DNA of 64,000 nucleotides from Arthrobacter sp. NicSoilB8 (GTDB lineage: Bacteria; Actinomycetota; Actinomycetes; Actinomycetales; Micrococcaceae). The stretch covers positions 2,790,001 to 2,854,000 of the forward strand of contig NZ_AP024655.1 of the NCBI RefSeq assembly GCF_019977355.1, in the 5' to 3' direction. A program made the translations under genes and the position numbers. Numbering within the stretch: the stretch's first letter is position 1; the number at the start of each line of letters is the position of its first letter. Positions 1 through 8,126 of this stretch are shown here, in pieces. The notes beneath the pieces are model-generated. The model had not been told where the DNA came from and did not search any database. It saw only the letters and a list, made by a program, of their open reading frames with translations.

Positions 1-1017
1 TGGCGGCTCGTTGCGCGGGCCGGCGACGTAGCCCCCGCCGCGCCGGAGGGGGCAGAAAACATCGAACAGATCGACCCCACGACCCGGCTCGTGCTCTCCG
101 GCCGGACGCTGCCGGCCAGTGACAGACGGCTGCTCGGAGCCTTTGGCGTGCACCTGGCCGCACAACTGGAACGCCAACAACTGGCGGCCAGCCGCAGCGA
201 AGTCGTGCGGCTAGCCGAAAGCAACACCATGCGCACCTCCATCCTCCGCGCGGTCTCCCACGACCTCCGCACACCCCTGGCTGGCATCAAACTGGCCGTC
301 GGGGGCCTCAGACAGCCTGACGTCCACTACACCCCCGAGGAACAACAGGAACTGCTCGCCACCATCGACGAATGCTCCGACCGGCTGGACGCGCTGGTCG
401 GCAACCTGCTGGACATGTCCCGGATCACCTCCGAATCCGTCAACCCGCTCATCAAACCGGTGCGCTGGTACGAAGTGATCCCGGCTGCCCTCCACGGAAC
501 CCCCGCCGGCAGGGTACGGGTGGAGCTGCCGGGAAACATGCCAGAAGTCGACGCCGACGCCGGAATGCTCGAACGCGTCATCGCGAACATCGTCGAAAAC
601 GCCGTCAAATACGCCCCCGACTCCGACATCGTCCTCGTCGGAGCAGCCGGCGGCCTCAGCCACGCAACTCTGCACGGCCACCCCGCGGGAGAACTGCGCA
701 TCATCGACCACGGCCAGGGCGTCCCCGCAGAGAGCGTCCTCCGGATGTTCCAGCCCTTCCAGCGCCTCGACGACGTCCCGCAGGCCACCGGCGTCGGGCT
801 CGGCCTGGCCGTCGCCAAAGGCTTCACCGAGGCCATGGGAGGAACCCTCACCGCGGAAGCGACACCAGCGGGCGGACTGACCATGGTGATCCGGCTGCCG
901 CTCTCCTCCGGCACCGCCTACGACCAAAATGCTGCCCAGGCCCCGATTCAGGCGCAGTCAGCCCTCCTGCGCCGGCACCACACCCGGCCCCTGTCCAGCA
1001 AGGAAGGCACGCTGTGA
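1..1017 (+). CDS. kdpD: Sensor histidine kinase KdpD, C-terminal part (5' end outside window)
   Basis: The frame is open from the first base, so the gene begins upstream. KdpD senses potassium limitation or osmotic stress and controls KdpE, which drives the KdpFABC uptake ATPase. Visible here are the end of the GAF-like region (LVLSGRTLPASDRRLLGAFG), the H-box with SHDLRTPL (phospho-accepting His codon at 259-261), the N-box (ERVIANIVENAVKYAP), a D-box-like DHGQGVP and the G-box GVGLGLAVAKGF. Dimerisation and ATPase domains are therefore complete, while the KdpD sensor and USP domains and the membrane segments lie outside. The stop codon overlaps the kdpE start by 4 bp (GTGA), which suggests translational coupling. 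A GTG at 91 opens the longest in-window reading frame but is an internal valine, not the start. The kdpFABC genes would be expected upstream. Confidence 0.93.
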   Translation, partial: WRLVARAGDVAPAAPEGAENIEQIDPTTRLVLSGRTLPASDRRLLGAFGVHLAAQLERQQLAASRSEVVRLAESNTMRTSILRAVSHDLRTPLAGIKLAVGGLRQPDVHYTPEEQQELLATIDECSDRLDALVGNLLDMSRITSESVNPLIKPVRWYEVIPAALHGTPAGRVRVELPGNMPEVDADAGMLERVIANIVENAVKYAPDSDIVLVGAAGGLSHATLHGHPAGELRIIDHGQGVPAESVLRMFQPFQRLDDVPQATGVGLGLAVAKGFTEAMGGTLTAEATPAGGLTMVIRLPLSSGTAYDQNAAQAPIQAQSALLRRHHTRPLSSKEGTL

Positions 1018-1688
1018 ACGATGTGCTCGTGGTCGACGACGACCCCCATATCCTCAAAGCCCTCAACATCACCCTGCACGCTCACGGATACAACGTCACG
1101 ACGGCCCCCGACGGCGAATCCGCCCTCCGGTCAGCGGCCCGGCACCCCTTCGGCGTCATCGTCCTGGACCTGGGCCTGCCCGACATCGACGGCACCACGG
1201 TCATCACCCGGCTCCGGCAATGGAGCCGCGTCCCTATCCTGGTTCTCTCCGCCCGGCACGGCTCCGATGACAAGGTCAAAGCACTTGACGCCGGAGCCGA
1301 CGACTACGTCACCAAACCCTTCGGACTGGACGAACTCCTGGCCCGGCTTCGGGCCGTTCAACGCCGGAGCATCCAGGCCGACGAAGCCCCCATCGTGACC
1401 ACAGCCTCCTTCACCGTCGACCTGGCCATGAGACGCGTCACCCGCAACGGTCAGGACGTGCGCCTCACACCCACCGAATGGGGCATCCTGGAACTCCTGG
1501 TCCGCAATCCCGAAAAACTCATCACCCAGCAGCAACTCCTCACCGAAATCTGGGGTCCCGCCTACACCAAGGAAGCCAACTACCTGCGCGTCTACATGGC
1601 ACAGCTTCGCCGCAAACTCGAACCCGAACCCGGCAACCCCCGCCACCTCCTCACCGAGGCAGGCATCGGCTACAGGTTCCAGCCATGA
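1014..1688 (+). CDS. kdpE: Response regulator KdpE
   Basis: A 224-residue OmpR-class response regulator. The receiver has the acidic pair D8/D9, the phospho-acceptor D52 in VLDLGLPDIDG and conserved K101 in VTKPFG. The winged-helix effector domain occupies about residues 128-224 (RLTPTEWGILELLVRNPEKLITQQQLL ends in the recognition-helix region NYLRVYMAQLRRKLE, written here as two adjacent parts). The domain order, length and position directly after kdpD fit KdpE, the activator of the kdpFABC potassium-transport operon. The start is a GTG that overlaps the kdpD stop by 4 bp; no ATG lies nearby in frame before the receiver. It ends 18 bp before a decayed hydrolase gene on the other strand. Confidence 0.95.
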   Translation: MNDVLVVDDDPHILKALNITLHAHGYNVTTAPDGESALRSAARHPFGVIVLDLGLPDIDGTTVITRLRQWSRVPILVLSARHGSDDKVKALDAGADDYVTKPFGLDELLARLRAVQRRSIQADEAPIVTTASFTVDLAMRRVTRNGQDVRLTPTEWGILELLVRNPEKLITQQQLLTEIWGPAYTKEANYLRVYMAQLRRKLEPEPGNPRHLLTEAGIGYRFQP

Positions 1689-1706
1689 CCCGGCTGCCGG
1701 TCCCAC

Positions 1707-2377
1707 TCAATAGTGGTGGGCGAACCACTCCTGCACCGTGGACGGTGACGGCCTGACGTCGAATCGGATTCGACCAGGCGTGTCACCGTACCCCAGGTGA
1801 GGCCTTGCAGTGCCGGGGAGAAAGCCAGAAGGCCGAACAGCGATTCGCGGCGCGTTTCGGGACGCGCACGGGTTGGGATCACTCGGGTCTCGCCTACTGT
1901 CCAAGCCTCTTGGGAGGGCCTGCCGTCAATGATGGCTACCTTCCATTCGGGTATCGACTGGGAAGCGAGGTCCCATTGGGCGTACCCGAGGTAGCTGGCG
2001 CCCCACGTGGCAAACACACCGGGAAACCAGTCCTGCCCCCGCATCCATTTGATGGTCGCCGGGCCGTCGTCGTGGTTCATTGCGAATCCATTGAATGTTC
2101 CGCCGGATCCGCCGGTGCCGCGCAGGCTCTGGATAAGAACCTGATAGCCGCGTTCGGCGATGAGCCGCGACACGAGGATGTTGGCTGACCGCCTCCCGTA
2201 CGGTGTACGGATCAACCCCACCGGCGCCTTGGGATCGGCCGCGGGAAAATACCGGTCCGCCATCAGCGCCACCCCGTCCCGTTCCGGGATCGCCGAATCA
2301 CGTTGTCCCCGCAGGGACGGCGACCGAACCGGCGGAAGACCAAGCAGCCAGCCCAGAAGCCGGCCTGACGTACTCAT
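1707..2377 (-). pseudogene. CocE/NonD-type hydrolase, truncated and frameshifted
   Basis: The first 190 or so residues read as the start of a CocE/NonD (X-Pro dipeptidyl-peptidase S15) serine hydrolase: RDGVALMADRYFP, VGLIRTPYGRR, GYQVLIQSLRGTGGSGG, then ATWGASYLGYAQWDLA, which carries the nucleophile serine in GASYLG. Near 1760-1770 the homologous reading changes frame: the family-like stretch FDVRPSPSTVQEWFAHH is in another frame and stops at 1707. The C-terminal half, with the rest of the catalytic triad and the jelly-roll domain, is absent because the sequence runs straight into the convergent kdpE end. The gene is therefore both frameshifted and truncated. The proposed start is the ATG at 2377. 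A frameshift could be a sequencing error, but the missing C-terminus cannot be explained that way. Confidence 0.8.
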
Positions 2378-2524
2378 CGGCTCGCCTCGAATTGTCCTGG
2401 GGAACCTTCTTAGCGTGCGAGCCTCCTAGAACCTTTGCAAGTAGGACTGCACTTGCGCTCCCCACATGAATTGCGTTGATTGCGGCATAGGCACCAGAGG
2501 AGTCACGATCGACGTATTTCGGAT

Positions 2525-2568
2525 AACCACCACAGTAAACAACCACCGCAGTAAACAACCACCGCAGT
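2525..2568. repeat. 16-bp tandem repeat, 2.75 copies
   Basis: The unit aaccaccRcagtaaac is repeated at 2525-2540, 2541-2556 and partly at 2557-2568. It lies in the 245-bp gap between the CocE relic and the SRAP gene, in sequence that is more AT-rich than its surroundings. No protein-coding function is evident and it could be a replication-slippage product or a fragment of an old mobile element. Confidence 0.8.
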
Positions 2569-2622
2569 GGATTAGCGACGCACTGAGCCTGGGGACCAAC
2601 GCCCCCAGCCCCGGCCGCGCCG

Positions 2623-3369
2623 CTAGAACAGGCTTCCCACCGGCTGGATGAGTTCCGGCGAGTCGTTCTTGACGTTCCCGACGGCGGTGCCGACGGCGTC
2701 GATCGTCCAGCCCTCGGCCACATCGTGCGCCCCCGAGCGGACCAGGTCCACCAATGCGGCAGCGTCTTCGGCGTGCGGGTCCAGCCACGCCTGCATGGTC
2801 TCGCGGTTCATCGGCAGCGGCACCCGGTCATGCAGGGCCGTGAGTTCCGCGAGCATCCCGCCGGCGTAGCCTTCGGGCGGCGAGTCGGTGGTGAGGATCG
2901 ACGTCGAGAGCATCCAGCGGTGCGGGTCGCCGTCGGCCTTTGAGGGGTCTTTCCACCATTCGTACAGTCCGGCGAACACGATCGGGCCGCCGTCGCTCGG
3001 ATGCACGTAGTAGGGCTGCTTGCCGCGGCCCTCGCCTTTCCACTCGTAATAGCCATCCGCGGGGACGGCACAGCGGCGGGACCGGGTCGCCTTCCGGAAG
3101 GCGGGCTTCTCCAGCACGCTCTCACTGCGGGCGTTGATCATCTTCGAGCCTATGCCCGGGTCCTTAGCCCAGGACGGCACCAGCCCCCAGCGTGCAATGT
3201 GCAGCTGCCGCACCGGGTCTCCGTCAACCAGCCGTTCGAGCAAGATGGGCACGTCCGCCGTCGGGGCGACGTTCCACGACGGCGGGATCACGATCTCTTC
3301 TTCGAGTTGGGCGTCGAACTCGGCCAGCAGGTCTCCGACGGCCCGGGCCATCACGTAGCGTCCACACAT
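2623..3369 (-). CDS. SOS response-associated peptidase (SRAP) family protein
   Basis: A 248-residue member of the SRAP family (E. coli YedK, human HMCES). These proteins shield abasic sites in single-stranded DNA by forming a thiazolidine crosslink through Cys2 after autoprocessing. The start at 3369 is chosen because translation must begin MCGRY, placing the essential Cys at position 2; the frame is open further upstream but without homology. The other expected active-site residues are visible: N79 in MINARSES, E109 in DGYYEW and H180 in LTALHDR. Length is usual for the family. The gene is a single unit, divergent from the mycoredoxin gene with a 166-bp gap. The original name reflects SOS association; no LexA box was confirmed here. 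Confidence 0.93.
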   Translation of the reverse strand: MCGRYVMARAVGDLLAEFDAQLEEEIVIPPSWNVAPTADVPILLERLVDGDPVRQLHIARWGLVPSWAKDPGIGSKMINARSESVLEKPAFRKATRSRRCAVPADGYYEWKGEGRGKQPYYVHPSDGGPIVFAGLYEWWKDPSKADGDPHRWMLSTSILTTDSPPEGYAGGMLAELTALHDRVPLPMNRETMQAWLDPHAEDAAALVDLVRSGAHDVAEGWTIDAVGTAVGNVKNDSPELIQPVGSLF

Positions 3370-3535
3370 GTCCCCAGCATGCCACCGCACCCATTTACGT
3401 GTCATCCGTCCCCGGCTCCGCAACGTACGTGCGGGAATAGCGGGCCGCGCGGTACGGTTATTGAAAGTGACGTACGACTTCCGTGGGCTCCCGGCCCTGC
3501 ATGCCGGCCCCAACCACCAGCTTGAGGAGAACTTC

Positions 3536-3793
3536 GTGGACTTCACCCCCGAAATCGGCACCATCACCATGTTTTCAACCACGTGGTGCGGCTACTGCAC
3601 CCGGCTGAAGAAGCAGCTGGACGCGCAGGGCATCGGGTACACGGAGATCAACATCGAGGAAGTCGAAGGCACCGCCGATCTCGTCGAGCAGCTCAATGGC
3701 GGCAACCGCACCGTCCCCACCGTGCTGTTCCCGGACGGCACCGCCGCCACGAACCCCTCCGCAGCAGAGGTCAAGAGCAGGCTCGCCGCCTAG
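3536..3793 (+). CDS. Mycoredoxin (glutaredoxin-like, CGYC active site)
   Basis: An 85-residue glutaredoxin-fold protein with the redox motif W-C18-G-Y-C21 and the cis-proline region RTVPTVLFPDG. The CGYC motif and size match actinobacterial mycoredoxin-1, which reduces mycothiol-protein mixed disulfides in the cytoplasm. The GTG at 3536 is preferred because GAGGAG lies six to eight bases before it and it gives the usual length; an open frame extends upstream but encodes nothing glutaredoxin-like. A strong hairpin follows at 3845-3871, and the next gene downstream uses the same thiol cofactor, so this locus looks like a mycothiol redox neighbourhood. Confidence 0.9.
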   Translation: MDFTPEIGTITMFSTTWCGYCTRLKKQLDAQGIGYTEINIEEVEGTADLVEQLNGGNRTVPTVLFPDGTAATNPSAAEVKSRLAA

Positions 3794-3844
3794 CCCTTCC
3801 CTTTATCCCCAGACGACCTGTCCCCGAACGGCGCAGAACCACGA

Positions 3845-3871
3845 CGGCGCGGCCTCCCAAGGGCCGCGCCG
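3845..3871 (+). terminator. Rho-independent-type hairpin after mycoredoxin
   Basis: A perfect 10-bp stem (cggcgcggcc / ggccgcgccg) with a 7-base loop lies 52 bp after the mycoredoxin stop codon. There is no clear T-tract, as is common in high-GC actinobacteria, so termination is inferred from stem strength and position. Confidence 0.65.
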
Positions 3872-3931
3872 CCGCCCGTTGTGCCAGTACGTTGTGCGGG
3901 TACCCCGTGATCAGAGCAGAGGAGCTTTTCC

Positions 3932-5017
3932 ATGGTCCACAAAGTCAAAGCCGCAGTAGTCCGTTCCAAGAATGCCGACGTCACTCTCGAGACGATTCTG
4001 GTGCCGGACCCGGGCCCCGGCGAGGCCCTCGTCGACGTCCTCACCTGCGGCGTCTGCCACACCGATCTGCACTACAAGCAGGGCGCCATCAACGATGATT
4101 TCCCGTTCCTGCTCGGCCACGAGGCCACCGGTGTGGTCAGCGCCGTGGGGCCTGGCGTCACCGAAATTGCCCCCGGTGACCGCGTGGTCCTGAACTGGCG
4201 AGCCGTCTGCGGCGAGTGCCGTGCCTGCCGGCGCGGTGAGCCCCAGTACTGTTTCAACACCCACAACGCCACCCAGAAGATGACGCTGGAGGACGGCACG
4301 GAACTGACCGCCGCGCTTGGCATCGGCGCCTTCGCCGAAAAGACCCTCGTGGCCGCCGGCCAGTGCACCAAGGTCGACCCCGAGGCCGACCCCGCCGCCG
4401 TCGGCCTGCTCGGCTGCGGCGTCATGGCAGGCATCGGCGCCGCGATCAATACCGGAAACGTCCAGCGCGGCGATTCGGTCGCCGTGATCGGCTGCGGCGG
4501 AGTGGGCGTGGCGGCCGTCGCCGGTGCGGCGCTCGCCGGCGCCACCACCGTGATCGCCGTCGACATCGACGCCAAGAAGCTCCAGCGTGCCAAGGATCTC
4601 GGCGCCACCCACACGGTGGACTCCTCCGCCGTCGACCCGGTCGAGGCGATCCGCGAACTGACGGGCGGTTTCGGCGCCGACGTGGTGATCGACGCCGTCG
4701 GCCGTCCGGAAACGTACAAACAGGCCTTCTACGCCCGCGACCTTGCCGGCACCGTTGTCCTGGTGGGCGTGCCGAGCCCCGAAATGACCCTGGAACTGCC
4801 GCTGCTGGACGTGTTCGGCCGCGGCGGCTCGCTCAAGTCCTCCTGGTATGGCGACTGCCTGCCCTCGCGCGACTTCCCCGCATTGATCAGCCTCTACCGG
4901 CAGGGCAAGCTGGACCTGGACGCCTTCGTGACGGAGCGCATCACGATCGACCAGATCGAAGAGGCCTTCGGCAAGATGCACGCCGGCTCGGTGCTGCGCT
5001 CGGTGGTGGAGCTGTGA
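3932..5017 (+). CDS. mscR: S-(hydroxymethyl)mycothiol dehydrogenase (mycothiol-dependent formaldehyde dehydrogenase)
   Basis: A 361-residue zinc-dependent medium-chain dehydrogenase. It oxidises the adduct of formaldehyde and mycothiol with NAD and may also act on S-nitrosomycothiol. Catalytic zinc ligands are in GVC42HTD and GH63E, the structural zinc cysteines are C93, C96, C99 and C107, and the dinucleotide-binding motif is [15 protein letters not shown]. The ATG at 3932 is preceded by GAGGAGC. The stop overlaps the start of a metallo-beta-lactamase gene by 4 bp (GTGA), the usual pairing for this enzyme in actinobacteria. The pair forms a two-gene formaldehyde/thiol detoxification operon closed by a hairpin at 5704-5737. 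Confidence 0.93.
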   Translation: MVHKVKAAVVRSKNADVTLETILVPDPGPGEALVDVLTCGVCHTDLHYKQGAINDDFPFLLGHEATGVVSAVGPGVTEIAPGDRVVLNWRAVCGECRACRRGEPQYCFNTHNATQKMTLEDGTELTAALGIGAFAEKTLVAAGQCTKVDPEADPAAVGLLGCGVMAGIGAAINTGNVQRGDSVAVIGCGGVGVAAVAGAALAGATTVIAVDIDAKKLQRAKDLGATHTVDSSAVDPVEAIRELTGGFGADVVIDAVGRPETYKQAFYARDLAGTVVLVGVPSPEMTLELPLLDVFGRGGSLKSSWYGDCLPSRDFPALISLYRQGKLDLDAFVTERITIDQIEEAFGKMHAGSVLRSVVEL

Positions 5018-5673
5018 GCACCCGGATCGACCGTCTGGTCACCTCCGGGACGTTTTCGCTCGACGGCGGGACCTGGGACGTTGAGAACAACGTGTGGATC
5101 ATCGGGGATGACGCCGAATGCGTGATCATCGACCCCGCGCACGATCCCGCTGCTGTAGCCGCCGCCGTCGCGGGCCGGACGGTCACGGCGATCCTGCTCA
5201 CGCACGGCCATGATGACCACATCCGCGCCGTCGGCGAGGTCCGGACGCTCGTGAACGCGCCTGTGTACCTGAACCGGGACGACTGGATGCTTTGGGAGCG
5301 GGTCTTCCCCGGCACCGAGCCGGACCACGCGATTGCCGACGGCGACACGTTCGACGTCGCCGGGGCCAGGCTCGTGGCACTCCACACCCCCGGCCACTCA
5401 CCGGGATCCGTCTGCTTCGTCCTTGAGCGCCAAGGCGCTGGGGTGGACGGCGCCGGGGTTGAAAACACGGTGTTTAGCGGCGACACGCTGTTCCAGGGCG
5501 GCCCGGGAGCGACCGGCCGGTCCTTCAGCGATTTCCCGACCATCATCGACTCCATCCGGAACCGGGTCCTGCCGCTCCCCGCGGACACGGTGGTACGCAC
5601 CGGCCACGGGGATCCGACGACGATCGGCGAGGAAGCCCCGCACCTCGAGGAATGGATCGCGCGGGGGCACTGA
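5014..5673 (+). CDS. MBL-fold metallo-hydrolase partner of mycothiol-dependent formaldehyde dehydrogenase
   Basis: A 219-residue metallo-beta-lactamase-fold hydrolase with the metal-binding motif TH64GH66DD68H69, a later HTPGHSPGS histidine, the bridging aspartate in FSGDTLF and a final GHGDPTT histidine. Size and motifs resemble glyoxalase II-type thioesterases. Its GTG start overlaps the dehydrogenase stop by 4 bp. The context suggests it hydrolyses the S-formylmycothiol formed by the dehydrogenase to formate and mycothiol, but this substrate is inferred from gene pairing rather than seen in the sequence. Confidence 0.88.
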   Translation: MSTRIDRLVTSGTFSLDGGTWDVENNVWIIGDDAECVIIDPAHDPAAVAAAVAGRTVTAILLTHGHDDHIRAVGEVRTLVNAPVYLNRDDWMLWERVFPGTEPDHAIADGDTFDVAGARLVALHTPGHSPGSVCFVLERQGAGVDGAGVENTVFSGDTLFQGGPGATGRSFSDFPTIIDSIRNRVLPLPADTVVRTGHGDPTTIGEEAPHLEEWIARGH

Positions 5674-5703
5674 CCCCGTCCCGGTTCTTGCCATTGGCCC
5701 CGT

Positions 5704-5737
5704 GGAGGTCCGGTCCGGGTTTCCGCACCGGACCTCC
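5704..5737 (+). terminator. Hairpin terminating the formaldehyde-detoxification operon
   Basis: A perfect 11-bp inverted repeat (ggaggtccggt / accggacctcc) with a 12-base loop lies 30 bp after the MBL-fold gene and 21 bp before the next start codon. Its position supports transcription termination, and it could also act as a leader structure for the following gene. Confidence 0.65.
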
Positions 5738-5758
5738 CCCCCAATAGGATGTGGGGCC

Positions 5759-6259
5759 ATGAGCCCATTCCCCAGCCTGGATCCTGCAACTCTCACCGCG
5801 GACCTGCGCACCCAGTTCGATGCGTTCCTCGATGAGCACCGGGCGGCACTGCACGACTGCCTGGACGGGCTAAGCGAGCAGGAGGCCCGGGCATCGCTGG
5901 TACCGTCCCGGACCACACTCCTGGGTCTGGTCAAGCACGCAACCTTCGTGGAGAAGGTCTGGTTCGACGAGGCCATCACGTGCAGGAGCCGGCAGCAGAT
6001 CGGAATCCCGGCAACCCCCGATGAGTCGTTCATCCTCGAAGCGGCCGATACTATCGCGGACCTGCAGGCCGCCTACCGACGGGCCTGCGAGGAATCACGG
6101 CGGCGGGCCGCTTCCCTCGATCTTGACGACCTCGTCAAGGGTAACCGGCGCGGCCCGCTGCCCCTGCGGTGGGTCTACCTGCACATGCTCAGGGAACTCG
6201 CCCAGCACTGCGGCCACGCGGACATCCTGCGCGAGCAGATCCTCGCGGCCCGCCCCTGA
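5759..6259 (+). CDS. DinB-like DUF664 family protein
   Basis: A 166-residue four-helix-bundle protein of the DinB/YfiT-like (DUF664) superfamily, whose members include mycothiol- and bacillithiol-dependent metal-bound transferases. Candidate metal ligands are H60 in GLVKHATF and H150 and H153 in LAQHCGHADIL. The ATG at 5759 is the only start giving the complete first helix. No neighbour is overlapping; the gene follows the mycothiol operon after a hairpin. A mycothiol S-transferase role is plausible from the family and location, but the substrate cannot be read from the sequence. Confidence 0.8.
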   Translation: MSPFPSLDPATLTADLRTQFDAFLDEHRAALHDCLDGLSEQEARASLVPSRTTLLGLVKHATFVEKVWFDEAITCRSRQQIGIPATPDESFILEAADTIADLQAAYRRACEESRRRAASLDLDDLVKGNRRGPLPLRWVYLHMLRELAQHCGHADILREQILAARP

Positions 6260-6296
6260 CGGCGCCGGCCGTCCGACCCCAAAAGGCCTGCAGGGC

Positions 6297-7085
6297 CTAC
6301 AGTTCGAAGCGTGACTGAATATCGGTTATGCCGGCGATCGAGGCGACGATCGACGTCGCAACATCGCGCAGTTTGGTGTTGCGGGCATTGGAGGCTTTGC
6401 GGAGCAACGTGAACGCCTCGTCCGGGCCGCACCGGTTCTGTGCCATGACCACGCCGATTGCCATGTCGATGACCGTCCGTGACTGCATGGCGGACGCGAG
6501 ATCGTCGCGGGCGCCCTGGAGACGGCCGATCCGCAAGGCCAGACGCAATGGCCGGGAGACCTGCCGGGCCACGTTTTCCGCGGTGACGATATCGCCGGCC
6601 GTGAATCCGGAACGGCGTCTCGCGTAGGCGCTGAGGACGGCCCGACGTTCGCCGTCGCCTTCACCGTCGAGTTCGCCGTCCAGTTCGATGGGGATGTCTA
6701 GGACGGCGAAATGGCCCCCGCTGGCGGCCGTTTGACAGAATTCCGGCCACCGGGTCTCGCGCGTCAGATCCCTGACGTATACCGTGCGTTTCTCGGCCAT
6801 CGCGGTGATGCCGGGGCCCTCTCCACCCTGGCTCTGCAGCTGCTCCAGTTCCAGGACATCCGGGCTGCCGGCGCCGATCGTGGCGGGTTTCCTGGGCCTC
6901 GTTACGGCAACGGCGCAAATCACGTGCCGGTCTGCCCGGGCGAGCCAGATGGCTGCCTGCAGGGCCAGTCCGCCCAGGAACTCCTCCAGGTCCGAGCTTG
7001 CCAGCACAAGGTCCTGGAGTTCGTCGGCGGCCCTGCCGCCCAACCGCTGCTCCCCGAGCTTCACCCCAACCCCTTCCGGCCGCAC
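6297..7085 (-). CDS. GAF-ANTAR domain RNA-binding regulator 1
   Basis: A 262-residue protein with an N-terminal GAF-like sensor region (about residues 20-170) and a C-terminal ANTAR domain (about 205-255, signature RTVIDMAIGVVMAQNRCGPDEA). ANTAR domains bind paired hairpins in nascent mRNA and act by antitermination. The ligand of this GAF domain is unknown. The GTG at 7085 follows a GGGGG tract and is the best available start, although it is not strongly supported. An Asp/Glu/Gly-rich insert (ELDGELDGEGDGE) interrupts the GAF region. It is the first of three GAF-ANTAR genes within 4 kb and is followed on the same strand, 128 bp upstream, by the second. Confidence 0.85.
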   Translation of the reverse strand: MRPEGVGVKLGEQRLGGRAADELQDLVLASSDLEEFLGGLALQAAIWLARADRHVICAVAVTRPRKPATIGAGSPDVLELEQLQSQGGEGPGITAMAEKRTVYVRDLTRETRWPEFCQTAASGGHFAVLDIPIELDGELDGEGDGERRAVLSAYARRRSGFTAGDIVTAENVARQVSRPLRLALRIGRLQGARDDLASAMQSRTVIDMAIGVVMAQNRCGPDEAFTLLRKASNARNTKLRDVATSIVASIAGITDIQSRFEL

Positions 7086-7213
7086 GCCCCCAAATCATAT
7101 TACATAGCGGGCGGCAGGACGGGGCAGGTCTTAGTGCCCTGAATCAGCACCGGTTCAGGGCCGGTCAGTTGTCCTGCGGCCGCAGGACCACGCGTCCGGA
7201 CGATAGTGGCGGC

Positions 7214-7909
7214 CTAGCTGCCCGTTGGGTCCGTACCGCGTCGATCAGTCGTACCGGCCGCCGGTCCGGCACCGGCGATGATGTCGGCGGCAATGTCATG
7301 CATCCGGGTGCCCTGGACTGTGGCGGCACGGCTGATCAGGGCCAGTGCCTGGTCATGGCTGCACCGGTTCTGGGCCATCACCAGTGCGACGGCGGCGTCG
7401 ATCACTGCACGCGATTGCAGGGCCGAACGCAGGTGTTCCGGATACGGCGGAGCCGGATGGACCCTGAGGGCAAGGCGAAGAATGGTGGAGATGGACGCCG
7501 CGTATTCCTGCACCCGCTCGACAGTGCCGGGTTCAAACACTCCGGATTCGGACGAGTAGCAGTTCAGGGCCGCCGCGGATCCGGTATCGGTGGGGATCGG
7601 CACGGCCAGTACCGACCGGACATTCTCCTCGGACATGTCGCGGGCGTAGACTTCCCAGCGCGGATCCGTTCCCACATCAGTCACCAGGATCGTCTGCGTG
7701 GTCCGCAGCGCGGTCAGGCATGGACCGTCGTGAAGGCTGTACTGGATTTCATCCAGCCGCTGCGCTTCGGGCCCGCTGCTGGCGACGGTGGCCGGGCTCC
7801 CGTCGCGTTCAACAGTGATGGCGCACATCAGGGGGTGCGGACCGCCAAAAGCGGCGGCGGCCAAGGTGGAAAGGCTGAGGAGGAAATCGGTGAAGCCCGG
7901 GCTCTCCAA
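7214..7909 (-). CDS. GAF-ANTAR domain RNA-binding regulator 2 (start codon uncertain)
   Basis: The visible product has a GAF domain (about residues 15-150, with the typical QYSLHDGPCLTALR and RSVLAVPI) and a C-terminal ANTAR domain (SRAVIDAAVALVMAQNRCSHDQA). The listed start is TTG at 7909, but homology to ANTAR proteins appears to extend upstream through TAEQLQDLLLES. A very good Shine-Dalgarno sequence (AGGAAGAGG) ends a few bases before an in-frame GTC at 7961-7963, exactly where a GTG start would be expected. The gene may therefore carry a start-codon change and use a weak TTG instead. An insertion sequence begins about 160 bp upstream of that site. Confidence 0.8.
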   Translation of the reverse strand: MESPGFTDFLLSLSTLAAAAFGGPHPLMCAITVERDGSPATVASSGPEAQRLDEIQYSLHDGPCLTALRTTQTILVTDVGTDPRWEVYARDMSEENVRSVLAVPIPTDTGSAAALNCYSSESGVFEPGTVERVQEYAASISTILRLALRVHPAPPYPEHLRSALQSRAVIDAAVALVMAQNRCSHDQALALISRAATVQGTRMHDIAADIIAGAGPAAGTTDRRGTDPTGS

Positions 7910-8126
7910 CAGCAGGTCTTGGAGCTGTTCCGCGGTGGGTGCAGCCCCTGGTTGTGAAGTGACGGCGTCCTCTTCCTTTGGGTCGCCTCTGCAGGAGCCC
8001 TGTCTTACGGTTGCGCGCTCTAGTTCGTACGCAGCCTTGCTGTGAAGAACGACGGCCGGTCGGACTCTCCGGGGGTATCTCCTCTTCTCAGACTACGCGT
8101 GCCGCACCGAGGTGAACAGGTGCCGC

